NCBI GenBank assembly: GCA_002496955.1
Contig: DALZ01000099.1
Location: 1 to 8,864 of the forward strand
Direction of reading: 5' to 3'
Source of the DNA: Euryarchaeota archaeon UBA128
GTDB taxonomy: Archaea > Thermoplasmatota > Poseidoniia > Poseidoniales > Poseidoniaceae
Length of the DNA stretch: 8,864 nt
Within the stretch, counting starts at the first letter, position 1, and every line of letters begins with the position of its first letter. The notes beneath the pieces were generated by a model that was given only the letters and a program-made list of their open reading frames with translations, did no database searches and was not told where the DNA came from. Of this stretch, positions 1-7,746 are shown piece by piece. The translations under genes were made by a program, and so were the position numbers.

Positions 1-2781
1 GCTGAAGGACAGCGCCGCTATGTAGAAAGCCTATCGTCGTATGCTAGACAATTTATTGGGCAAATGAAGAAGGCTGATTGTGATGGAATAGAAGGGCTAT
101 CTCCAGCCATATCAATCGACCAGAAGCAGGGCAGCCACAACCCTCGTTCAACAGTTGCGACAGTGACAGAAATCCAAGATTATCTACGATTACTATGGGC
201 TAGAATAGGCAAGCCGCATTGCCCAACTTGTGGTATCGAAGTCGCTAGACGAACCGTTCAAGAAATTGTCGACGATGTTTTGTGGAACCTAGAGGAGCAC
301 ACAATTTCGGTTTGGTCACCGGTAATTAGGGCTAGAAAAGGCACCCATCAAGACTTATTCAGGCAATTGGTTGAACAGGGTTTCCTCCACGGCAAAGTCA
401 ATGGGCATGATGTCGAATTTGAAAATCCACCAACACTTGATAAGAATTTTCGCCACGATATTGATGTTAGAATTGATCGTTTCGTCTGTCGTAGAAAATC
501 TAGACAACGGCTAACTGAAGCCGTCGAGTCGGCTTTGCGGTTAGGTGGTGGCGCATTAGCCATCGAATCACTAAAAGCCCCGTCCGAAAACCTACCATTA
601 CCCAACGGTAGTAAAGCTCGAGACCATGTGGCAGGTGACGTTATTTCTTGGTCTGAAGATTTTGCCTGTCCAGAGCATGGCGCTTTTATGCCCGAACTAT
701 CACCTAGAGTTTTCTCGTTCAATTCGCCTCTTGGAGCATGTAGTAGTTGCCAAGGATTAGGTGTTCAAAGGCAGTTCAATACAGAACTATTAGTAGACTA
801 TGAAATGTCGATTAATAATGGCTGCGTAAGGCCGTGGAAACGCTCTATGTCACCCTCATGGTACCGTCGTCTGTTAGAACAGGTTGCAGATTATTATCAA
901 ATACCAATTCACGTTCCTTTCAAACTCTTATCTGAGGATGAACAAGACATCTTATTGTACGGATCTGGTTCCACTGTCATAAATTTCCATTTCGAATCAG
1001 ATAATGGATCTGTCTACAAGATGAATCGACCTTGGGAGGGAATTATCCCGAGACTTGAGAAGACTTACACAGAAACATCTTCGGATAGAACTCGTAATCG
1101 GCTGATAAATTGTATGACAGACTTACCGTGCTCCGAATGTAACGGTGAGAAACTGAATTCCGCCGCGCGGCATGTTACAGTCGGAGGCATCAGACTTCCT
1201 GAAGTATCGTCGTGCTCGATTCACGATAGCCTAGAATTAGTTAGGTCTTGGCGCCCAGAGTGTGAGAATGGTCCGCCTGAGATGTATGCCGATCAAGTAG
1301 AAACCCTTGATGAAAAAAGTCTGTTCATTGGGACTGAGATACTAAAAGAAATCGAAAGTCGGTTGGATTTTCTTAACAGCGTTGGCTTGGATTATTTGAC
1401 ACTTGACCGTAAAGCCAACACCTTGTCTGGCGGTGAAAGTCAGAGGATTAGATTAGCAACACAAATTGGCAGTCGACTTACCGGAGTAATGTATGTTCTG
1501 GACGAGCCATCAATTGGTCTACATCAAAGGGATAATTCGCGATTATTATCCACATTGAGAGAATTAAGCGATTTAGGAAACACCCTCATTGTCGTTGAGC
1601 ATGATGAAGATACCCTTCGCCAAGCAGACTGGCTTTGTGACCTCGGGCCGGGTGCTGGGCTTGAGGGAGGAGTGGTTGTAGCAAACGGCCCACCAGAAGA
1701 AGTTATGGCGAATCAATCATCTATTACTGGGGCATATCTGAGCGGGAAAAAGTGTATTGAGATACCAACTAAGAGAAAGAAACCAACTAAAGATAAAATA
1801 AAGATTAAAGGAGCTCAACATAATAATCTACAATCGGTAAACGTAGACTTTCCATTGGGTTGTATGACCTCAGTTTGCGGCGTGTCTGGTTCGGGAAAAT
1901 CATCCCTTGTATCTGGTATTCTAGCGCCAGCTCTTCAAAGATCGTTACACAATGCAGACACTTCTCCCGGGAAACATAAGAGTATTGAGGGCATCGAGAA
2001 AATCGATAAAACCATTATCATTGATCAATCACCAATTGGTCGAACCCCTCGATCTAACCCCGCAACCTACACCAAAGTTTTCGATGAAATAAGAAAACTA
2101 TTTTCACAAACGACCCTCTCTAAAGAACGCGGTTACACCCCCGGACACTTCAGTTTCAACGTCAAAGGTGGTCGTTGTGAGGCATGTAGCGGAGCCGGGT
2201 CGATAAAATTAGAAATGAATTTTTTACCGGACGTATGGATTACTTGCGATGTGTGTAACGGTCAACGTTATACTCGGGAATGCTTAGAAGTTACATGGAA
2301 AGGAAAAACCATTCACGATGTGTTACAGATGCCGATTGGCGAGGCGGTAGTATTCTTTGAAAACCATCGAAAAATTCACCGAACCCTTGACACACTCAGA
2401 GCAGTTGGGCTTTCCTACGTCAGACTAGGTCAGCCAGCCACAACATTGTCAGGCGGTGAAGCCCAGCGAGTAAAGCTAGCTAGCGAACTAAGAAGGCCGC
2501 CCAATAAACACACGGTTTACATTCTTGATGAGCCGACGACCGGTTTAGCACTATCAGACGTTCAAATGCTTATCGATGTCTTACTTGAACTACGGGCTAA
2601 GGGTCATACTGTAATTGTCATCGAACACCATCTCGACGTTGTCAAGTCAAGTGATTGGGTAATCGATTTAGGTCCTGAGGGCGGAGACCGTGGTGGCCAA
2701 TTAATTGCCACAGGAACTCCAGAGAAAATTGCTCAAAACGAACGCAGTTTTACTGGCCAATATCTCAAAGATATGTTGTGA
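1..2781 (+). CDS. uvrA: Excinuclease ABC subunit A (UvrA), 5'-truncated by the window edge
   Basis: UvrA is the DNA-damage-sensing ATPase of nucleotide excision repair. It dimerises, loads UvrB at lesions and then leaves. The reading frame is open from base 1, which encodes AEGQRRYVESLSSYARQF, a UvrA signature near residue 47 of the E. coli protein. About 46 codons, including the first Walker A, therefore lie outside the window, and the ATG at 64 is internal. In the window there are 926 codons, so the full protein would be about 970 residues, normal for the family. Visible parts in order: a first zinc module with C-x2-H (667-678) and C-x2-C (739-750); ABC signature LSGGES near 1423 with Walker B YVLDEPSIGLHQRD; second Walker A GVSGSGKSS at 1879-1905; second zinc finger C-x2-C-x19-C-x2-C at 2176-2256; second signature LSGGEAQRVKLA; and Walker B YILDEPTTGL. 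The residue after the last motif is Ala rather than the usual His. The identification is certain. Confidence 0.98.
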   Translation, partial: AEGQRRYVESLSSYARQFIGQMKKADCDGIEGLSPAISIDQKQGSHNPRSTVATVTEIQDYLRLLWARIGKPHCPTCGIEVARRTVQEIVDDVLWNLEEHTISVWSPVIRARKGTHQDLFRQLVEQGFLHGKVNGHDVEFENPPTLDKNFRHDIDVRIDRFVCRRKSRQRLTEAVESALRLGGGALAIESLKAPSENLPLPNGSKARDHVAGDVISWSEDFACPEHGAFMPELSPRVFSFNSPLGACSSCQGLGVQRQFNTELLVDYEMSINNGCVRPWKRSMSPSWYRRLLEQVADYYQIPIHVPFKLLSEDEQDILLYGSGSTVINFHFESDNGSVYKMNRPWEGIIPRLEKTYTETSSDRTRNRLINCMTDLPCSECNGEKLNSAARHVTVGGIRLPEVSSCSIHDSLELVRSWRPECENGPPEMYADQVETLDEKSLFIGTEILKEIESRLDFLNSVGLDYLTLDRKANTLSGGESQRIRLATQIGSRLTGVMYVLDEPSIGLHQRDNSRLLSTLRELSDLGNTLIVVEHDEDTLRQADWLCDLGPGAGLEGGVVVANGPPEEVMANQSSITGAYLSGKKCIEIPTKRKKPTKDKIKIKGAQHNNLQSVNVDFPLGCMTSVCGVSGSGKSSLVSGILAPALQRSLHNADTSPGKHKSIEGIEKIDKTIIIDQSPIGRTPRSNPATYTKVFDEIRKLFSQTTLSKERGYTPGHFSFNVKGGRCEACSGAGSIKLEMNFLPDVWITCDVCNGQRYTRECLEVTWKGKTIHDVLQMPIGEAVVFFENHRKIHRTLDTLRAVGLSYVRLGQPATTLSGGEAQRVKLASELRRPPNKHTVYILDEPTTGLALSDVQMLIDVLLELRAKGHTVIVIEHHLDVVKSSDWVIDLGPEGGDRGGQLIATGTPEKIAQNERSFTGQYLKDML

Positions 2782-2846
2782 CATCTTTCCGTATTGTTCA
2801 AAGAGCGTATTCACCGCCATCAATACAGCCCCCGTAGGTAAGTCCA

Positions 2847-5800
2847 ATGCAAATCACTAGAGTTGAAGCGACACCAAAGAGTGGTAAAGGCCTCCGAGAT
2901 GTTAGAGGTGATATTGTGAGACGCAGATTGGCTGCGGACCATAACATCTCAATGACCGAGGTTCGAAGTATTGTTGGGTTTCTAATTAACTCAGATATTT
3001 CATCAGAAGACATTTCATCGAGGGCAGATGATTTATTCGCAGATCCGATTATCGAATATTCAACAACCAATCAAACCTTCTTACAATCACCTGAGATTTT
3101 TTCAGATACCCCCGATGCAGTGATATCGGTGGGATTTAAACCAGGGGTTACAGATAATCCAGGAAAAGCCGCACTAGACGGCTTTCATACAATTTTCCCT
3201 GAAGCTGATATAAATTCAGACATTTCTACTTACATCTCCTATGTATTTTATGGTATAAACAACCAGACAACGCCCGAATTTCTCGCATCGACACTATACA
3301 ACAGCCTGATTGAACGTGCAGTAATAGCAGATACCAATATGTGTCAAGCGGGCGATTGGCCAATGATTGAGTATCCTGAGAAACCTCCACAAGTATTCAA
3401 AGAACCATCCCCTATCAATCTGGAAATTGATGATGATGACCTTATTGAAATATCAGAAACCGGCCTTTTAGCTCTGAATTTAGAAGAAATGCGAGCAATA
3501 CAAGCCCACTACCGGGACGCCCAGACTCAACACTCCCGGCGCGCAATTGGAATCGTTGATGATCGGCCTACAGATGTGGAATTAGAGTGTTTAGCACAAA
3601 CTTGGAGTGAGCATTGCAAACACAAAATCTTCGCTGCTAAAATCAACCATACAGACTTAGAGACAGGTGAGCAATCAGTTGTTGATTCAATCTTTAAGAC
3701 ACACATTATGAAACCTACTCACGATATGCAAAATGATGTCGATTGGTTACTATCTGTATTCCATGATAACTCTGGAGTAATCGCCTGGGATGACGAATGG
3801 AGTGTATGTATGAAGGCTGAAACCCATAATTCTCCATCCGCATTAGACCCATATGGTGGAGCAATGACTGGTATAGTCGGCGTTAATAGGGACATATTGG
3901 GTACCGGTCTAGGCGCTCGTCCGATAGCCAATACAGATGTTTTCTGTTTCGGCCCACCCGATTGGCAAGGCGACATTCCAGACAATTTATTTCATCCATC
4001 AAGAGTATTACGCGGAGTACATTCCGGTGTTCGTGTTGGAGGTAATGAGTCAGGAATTCCTACAATCAACGGTGCTATAGTTTTCGATGAGCGGTATCTT
4101 GGAAAACCGCTGGTATATTGTGGTACTGTAGGCATCATGCCAAGAAAATTACCAGACGGTAGAGAATCTCACATCAAAACCCCAACTGCAGGCGACATAG
4201 TCTACATGGTAGGGGGTAGGGTTGGTTATGATGGCATTCATGGAGCGACATTCTCATCGCTCGAACTTACCGAAGAATCACCATCTAGTGCTGTTCAAAT
4301 CGGCGACCCGATTACCCAGAAGAAGATGCTTGATATGCTGCTTGAAGCCCGCGATGCCGGCCTTATTACTTGCATCACAGACAATGGCGCGGGAGGGCTA
4401 TCGTCATCTATTGGAGAAATGGCAGAGTATACCAATGGTTGCCGTATAGATTTAGCCAAAGTTCCGCTCAAGCAATCTGGTCTCTCGCCATGGGAAATTC
4501 TTGTATCTGAAAGCCAAGAAAGAATGACAGTAGCAATCAAGGAGGAAGATATAGCAGAATTTGAGGCGCTTGCAGCGTTGCACGAGGTTGAGGCAACAGC
4601 AGTCGCTGAATTCACCTCTACAGGTATGTTTCATGTGCAGTTTGGTGAGGCAACAGTTGCATACCTGCCAATCGAATTCTTACACGACGGAGTTCCACAA
4701 CTACAACTCGAATCCGAGTGGAGTCCACCGCACCATGAACCATTTATCCCCCCCTCAAAAACAGATCATAACCAATTATTACTCGATTTGTTAGCAAGAC
4801 CAAATATCGCTAGTAAAGAGACTTGGGTTAGGCAGTATGACCACGAGGTTATTGCCCAAACTGCGGTAAAACCGTTTGTTGGTGTTGAACGCGACGGGCC
4901 CGCTGATGCTGGAGTAATCACACCTATTCACGGTAACCCGCGCGGTTTGGTTGTATCGTGTGGTATAGCGCCACGTTACTCAGATATCGATGCTGGAGCC
5001 ATGGCAGCTGCGGCAATTGATGAAGCGGTAAGAAATGCAGTTTGTGTGGGCGTAGATGTTGATAAGATCGCTGGCTTGGATAATTTCTGCTGGCCAGACC
5101 CAATTCAATCAGTGAAAACCCCCGATGGCAAATTCAAACTTGCGCAATTGGTCAGAGCAAATCGAGAGTTAGAACGAATATGTCGGGCTTACCGTTTACC
5201 CTGTGTCAGCGGCAAAGATTCTATGAAGAACGATTATGGTAAAGGGCTAGACAAGATTTCAATCCCCCCAACTCTCTTGTTCTCATTATTTGGTGATCAT
5301 ACAGATGTCAGAAATATCGCAACTAGCGATTTCAAACACCCAGGTGATAAGGTATACTTAGTGGGCGAATCATATGATGAGCTAGGAGCCTCAGAAGTTT
5401 CCTTTATGCTGCGGGAAAGGGACATAGTGTCTGGTATTGGAGGGAATGTTCCAACATTATCAAACCCAGACAAATTTTTCAAATCATATCGATCATTGAG
5501 CTCGGCAATTAATAGTGGTATCGTAAACACGGCTCATGACTGTTCGGAAGGGGGCCTCGGTGTAACCCTTGCAGAGATGTGCATTGGTGGTAGAATTGGC
5601 GCAACCATTGATATTGACGGTACTGGTGATTGCCCACTATTCTCAAAACTATGGGGCGAATCCCTCGGTAGGATAGTAGTTACAGTATCACCTGACAATG
5701 ATGCAAAATTCTTGGAGGCAATGTCCGGAAGCACAACGACATACATTGGCATCGTGGACGATTCTGATAAATTGAATATTTCAGACGGGTTTGATCCAAT

Positions 5801-5873
5801 AATCACCATGAACGTCTCAGATATGGTACAATCTTGGCAAGGGACTCTCGATATGAGCGGGGGTGAATTATGA
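2847..5873 (+). CDS. purL: Phosphoribosylformylglycinamidine synthase, fused PurS-PurL subunit (PurSL)
   Basis: This is the synthetase subunit of FGAM synthase, step four of de novo purine synthesis in the cytoplasm: FGAR + ATP + ammonia (from PurQ) gives FGAM. The protein has 1008 residues, longer than small PurL (~720-740) and shorter than proteobacterial PurL (~1290) because the glutaminase is a separate gene. Residues ~1-75 and ~88-165 both look PurS-like (the second has GFKPGVTDNPGKAALDG), so the N-terminus appears to be a covalent PurS pair. A linker follows, then two AIR-synthase-type halves. Motifs: SEHCKH with His256, AETHNSP (325-331), VGGNESGIPTINGA around Asn400, DNGAGGLSSS from 512, SESQERM (554-560), SGKDSM from 788 and HDCSEGGLG from 897. 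The start at 2847 has a weak AGGT 7 bases upstream and places the first PurS-like strand correctly. The stop overlaps the purQ start, as expected for subunits made together. Confidence 0.95.
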   Translation: MQITRVEATPKSGKGLRDVRGDIVRRRLAADHNISMTEVRSIVGFLINSDISSEDISSRADDLFADPIIEYSTTNQTFLQSPEIFSDTPDAVISVGFKPGVTDNPGKAALDGFHTIFPEADINSDISTYISYVFYGINNQTTPEFLASTLYNSLIERAVIADTNMCQAGDWPMIEYPEKPPQVFKEPSPINLEIDDDDLIEISETGLLALNLEEMRAIQAHYRDAQTQHSRRAIGIVDDRPTDVELECLAQTWSEHCKHKIFAAKINHTDLETGEQSVVDSIFKTHIMKPTHDMQNDVDWLLSVFHDNSGVIAWDDEWSVCMKAETHNSPSALDPYGGAMTGIVGVNRDILGTGLGARPIANTDVFCFGPPDWQGDIPDNLFHPSRVLRGVHSGVRVGGNESGIPTINGAIVFDERYLGKPLVYCGTVGIMPRKLPDGRESHIKTPTAGDIVYMVGGRVGYDGIHGATFSSLELTEESPSSAVQIGDPITQKKMLDMLLEARDAGLITCITDNGAGGLSSSIGEMAEYTNGCRIDLAKVPLKQSGLSPWEILVSESQERMTVAIKEEDIAEFEALAALHEVEATAVAEFTSTGMFHVQFGEATVAYLPIEFLHDGVPQLQLESEWSPPHHEPFIPPSKTDHNQLLLDLLARPNIASKETWVRQYDHEVIAQTAVKPFVGVERDGPADAGVITPIHGNPRGLVVSCGIAPRYSDIDAGAMAAAAIDEAVRNAVCVGVDVDKIAGLDNFCWPDPIQSVKTPDGKFKLAQLVRANRELERICRAYRLPCVSGKDSMKNDYGKGLDKISIPPTLLFSLFGDHTDVRNIATSDFKHPGDKVYLVGESYDELGASEVSFMLRERDIVSGIGGNVPTLSNPDKFFKSYRSLSSAINSGIVNTAHDCSEGGLGVTLAEMCIGGRIGATIDIDGTGDCPLFSKLWGESLGRIVVTVSPDNDAKFLEAMSGSTTTYIGIVDDSDKLNISDGFDPIITMNVSDMVQSWQGTLDMSGGEL
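5862..5866 (+). promoter_or_regulatory. Shine-Dalgarno GGTGA for purQ
   Basis: GGTGA, within a run GGGGGTGA, lies inside the last codons of purSL. It matches the GGAGGTGAT complement of the 16S rRNA 3' end and is the common archaeal form. It sits 3 bases before the ATG at 5870 and 6 bases before the ATG at 5873. The better spacing favours 5873 as the real start. Confidence 0.6.
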
Positions 5874-6706
5874 TGTATGTTCCTAAGGTGGCGGTATTAT
5901 TTGGCTTTGGCATCAACTGCGATCACGAGACAGCAGCGGTTTTTGATATGGTAGGCGGTAGTTCAACGAGGGTGCATCTAAACTCGTTTATCTCTGGATT
6001 AGACAGCCTTGACAATTATGACATACTCGCAGTTCCGGGGGGGTTCTCTTTTGGAGATCACCTAGGTAGTGGTAGATTGATGGGCAATAGAATGCGCTTT
6101 TCCCTCCGTGATGAACTAACGAAGTTTGTTGGTGCCGGCAAGCCAATAATAGGCATCTGTAATGGGTTTCAAGTTCTAGTAAAGACTGGATTACTGCCGG
6201 GCCCTGAAGGAAACGTTCCCGATTTTGTGCAGCGAGCAAGTTTAACACTGAACGATTCTGGGAGATACGAAGATCGTTGGGTTACCTTAGAATTTAATCC
6301 GGATAGTAACTGTATATGGACGAGAGGGATGACCCAAATCGATTGCCCGGTACGTCACGGCGAAGGCAAATATGTTATGCCAAACCGAGATAAACTAACC
6401 AAACTTGCAGCGAACAATCAAATTACTGTTCGCTACATTGATCCTGAAAATACGAAACTTGAGCCCAATGCTGTATTACCATTCCCTAAATCACCTAATG
6501 GTAGTATGATGAATATCGCTGGTATTTCTGATAGTACCGGTCTCGTATTTGGTCTGATGCCGCACCCCGAGGCAATATATGCCCAATGGCTTCATCCCGA
6601 CTTTTCTCGTGGCACTGCTCCTAAGGTTAAGTCTCAACTAGAATGGGAAGGACAGGGATTGCAGATATTCAGAAACGCTGTGGATTATGTCATTTCGAAT
6701 AATTGA
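5873..6706 (+). CDS. purQ: Phosphoribosylformylglycinamidine synthase glutaminase subunit (PurQ)
   Basis: PurQ is the class I glutamine amidotransferase subunit that hydrolyses glutamine and channels ammonia to PurSL for FGAM formation. The protein has 277 residues if it starts at the ATG at 5873, or 278 from the adjacent ATG at 5870. That is longer than the ~227-residue Bacillus type and fits the form that partners PurSL. Visible motifs are VAVLFGFGINCDHE at the N-terminus, VPGGFSFGDHLGSGR (the oxyanion region), the nucleophile elbow GICNGFQV with catalytic Cys96, and MPHPEA with His231 and Glu233 completing the triad (numbered from 5873). Its start overlaps the purSL stop by one base (TGATG), or by four if 5870 is used, implying translational coupling. 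All catalytic residues are present. Confidence 0.95.
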   Translation: MYVPKVAVLFGFGINCDHETAAVFDMVGGSSTRVHLNSFISGLDSLDNYDILAVPGGFSFGDHLGSGRLMGNRMRFSLRDELTKFVGAGKPIIGICNGFQVLVKTGLLPGPEGNVPDFVQRASLTLNDSGRYEDRWVTLEFNPDSNCIWTRGMTQIDCPVRHGEGKYVMPNRDKLTKLAANNQITVRYIDPENTKLEPNAVLPFPKSPNGSMMNIAGISDSTGLVFGLMPHPEAIYAQWLHPDFSRGTAPKVKSQLEWEGQGLQIFRNAVDYVISNN

Positions 6707-6711
6707 TTGAC

Positions 6712-7746
6712 ATGTCAAATGCTGTAAGATTTAGAGAGATAGATTCATTACGCGGTCTTGCTGTTTTGCTTATGGTAATGGTACATACTGCTGCAACTTG
6801 GAATCCGTTTAACACAGTTCAAGATTCATGGTATGCCTACATTGTGGCTGGGTTAGGTGGTTTAGCTGCACCACTATTTGTCACAATATTTGGTTGGGGT
6901 TTAATAAAATCACAATCTAGTTATCGAAGCACTCTGATTAAAGCAACAATACTAATTTTTTTACAGGTAATCGTCAATTTAACATCACCTCATTTGTATG
7001 ACACATTCACCCCTGGAATATTATCACTGTTCGGATTATTACTGTTACTTAAGCCGTGTATTGTCAATATTGTCTCCAAAGTAAATTTAGCAATAATGTT
7101 TTCAATATTTATGATATTCATCTACATCATTAACAATCATGTATACAACCTTCAAGGTATTAACGATTGGGAGATTAGAGTTACTAGCGATAGCGTTGAG
7201 ACCATATTATCTCATTTGATATTAACTGGAACATATCCATTATTTCCATGGATGATATTCGCAGTGGTTGGTGCATTCCTTGGAAGTTCCATTACGGAGG
7301 GGGGGAAAACACTTCCAAGGAATAACACCACCTTGTTACTGATAATTATAGGATTGTGTTATTGTCTATTGACACTAATTGCAGCCGATAGTAGCGATAA
7401 GATCTGGGCTCATCCCACACAGGGGCATTACCTGAACTTCTTTCCAGCTAATACAGGATTTTTGGTTGGTTCAATGACAGGTGTATTCATATTCTGGATG
7501 TTAATACAAGATTGTCGAATAATGTTGTTCGAAGGTATCGGTAAGATTTCCCTAACCATCTACGTAATTCATTTTGTCCCGTTAACATTATACTCCAATC
7601 TTGAAAATGAAAAAGATTGGACAGTTATGGAAGCGAGTCAGGCGGTGGCGTTATACACCACCGCCTGGCTCTTCTTCGCATTTGTTTGGAACAGGTTTCA
7701 ATGGCTAACCATTGAACGCCTTATTCGCAAACTCTCTTCTAAGTAA
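6712..7746 (+). CDS. Membrane acyltransferase, DUF1624/heparan-alpha-glucosaminide N-acetyltransferase-like
   Basis: This is a polytopic membrane protein of 344 residues with roughly ten hydrophobic segments. It opens with FREIDSLRGLAVLLMVMVHTA, the arginine- and histidine-bearing first helix typical of DUF1624/HGSNAT-type and related acyltransferases. A central TYPLFPWMIFAVVGAFLG and a C-terminal GKISLTIYVIHFVPL are also family-like. Relatives move acyl groups across or at the membrane onto sugars or other envelope acceptors; the substrate here cannot be told. I chose ATG 6712 over an in-frame TTG at 6703 that overlaps the purQ stop; neither has a clear Shine-Dalgarno, so translation may be coupled to purQ, whose stop is 5 bases upstream. 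The gene looks more AT-rich than its neighbours, partly because of its many Ile/Leu/Phe codons. Two strong inverted repeats lie within it. The gene is surely real; the family call is fairly sure and the function is open. Confidence 0.8.
   Translation: MSNAVRFREIDSLRGLAVLLMVMVHTAATWNPFNTVQDSWYAYIVAGLGGLAAPLFVTIFGWGLIKSQSSYRSTLIKATILIFLQVIVNLTSPHLYDTFTPGILSLFGLLLLLKPCIVNIVSKVNLAIMFSIFMIFIYIINNHVYNLQGINDWEIRVTSDSVETILSHLILTGTYPLFPWMIFAVVGAFLGSSITEGGKTLPRNNTTLLLIIIGLCYCLLTLIAADSSDKIWAHPTQGHYLNFFPANTGFLVGSMTGVFIFWMLIQDCRIMLFEGIGKISLTIYVIHFVPLTLYSNLENEKDWTVMEASQAVALYTTAWLFFAFVWNRFQWLTIERLIRKLSSK
7275..7323. repeat. 13-bp perfect inverted repeat inside the acyltransferase gene
   Basis: ATTCCTTGGAAGT at 7275-7287 is the exact reverse complement of ACTTCCAAGGAAT at 7311-7323. 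The 23-base loop contains a GAGGGGGGG run. In the protein it falls in a hydrophilic segment between two membrane helices (GSSITEGGKTLPRNN). No known element is recognised. It could form an RNA hairpin or be a protein-binding dyad. Confidence 0.7.
7635..7671. repeat. 14-bp GC-rich hairpin near the convergent gene ends
   Basis: GAGTCAGGCGGTGG (7635-7648) and CCACCGCCTGGCTC (7658-7671) pair along 14 positions, 13 Watson-Crick and one T/C position that is a G-U wobble in plus-strand RNA (an A-C mismatch in minus-strand RNA). The loop is 9 bases. It lies in the coding end of the acyltransferase gene and 76 bases past the rhodopsin stop codon on the other strand. Downstream bases on the plus strand are T-rich (TTCTTCGCATTTGTTT), but there is no clean T-run on either strand. 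It may help end or protect transcripts; this role is inference. Confidence 0.6.

Noticed and set aside
64..66. ATG at 64 as the uvrA start
   Set aside because: The frame is open upstream to base 1 and encodes conserved UvrA sequence (AEGQRRYVESLS), so this Met is internal.
348..722. A 124-codon minus-strand open frame inside uvrA
   Set aside because: It is antisense to conserved UvrA domains and lacks recognisable protein features.
2782..2846. Promoter, terminator or riboswitch between uvrA and purSL
   Set aside because: The 65-base gap has no TATA element, no stable hairpin and no T-run; it is too short for a purine riboswitch and no conserved core is seen.
3719..5809. Minus-strand and alternate-frame open frames across purSL (for example 3719-3985, 4295-4615, 5534-5809)
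   Set aside because: They lie wholly within a clearly conserved gene, have low-complexity Ser-rich shadow compositions and match no family I recognise.
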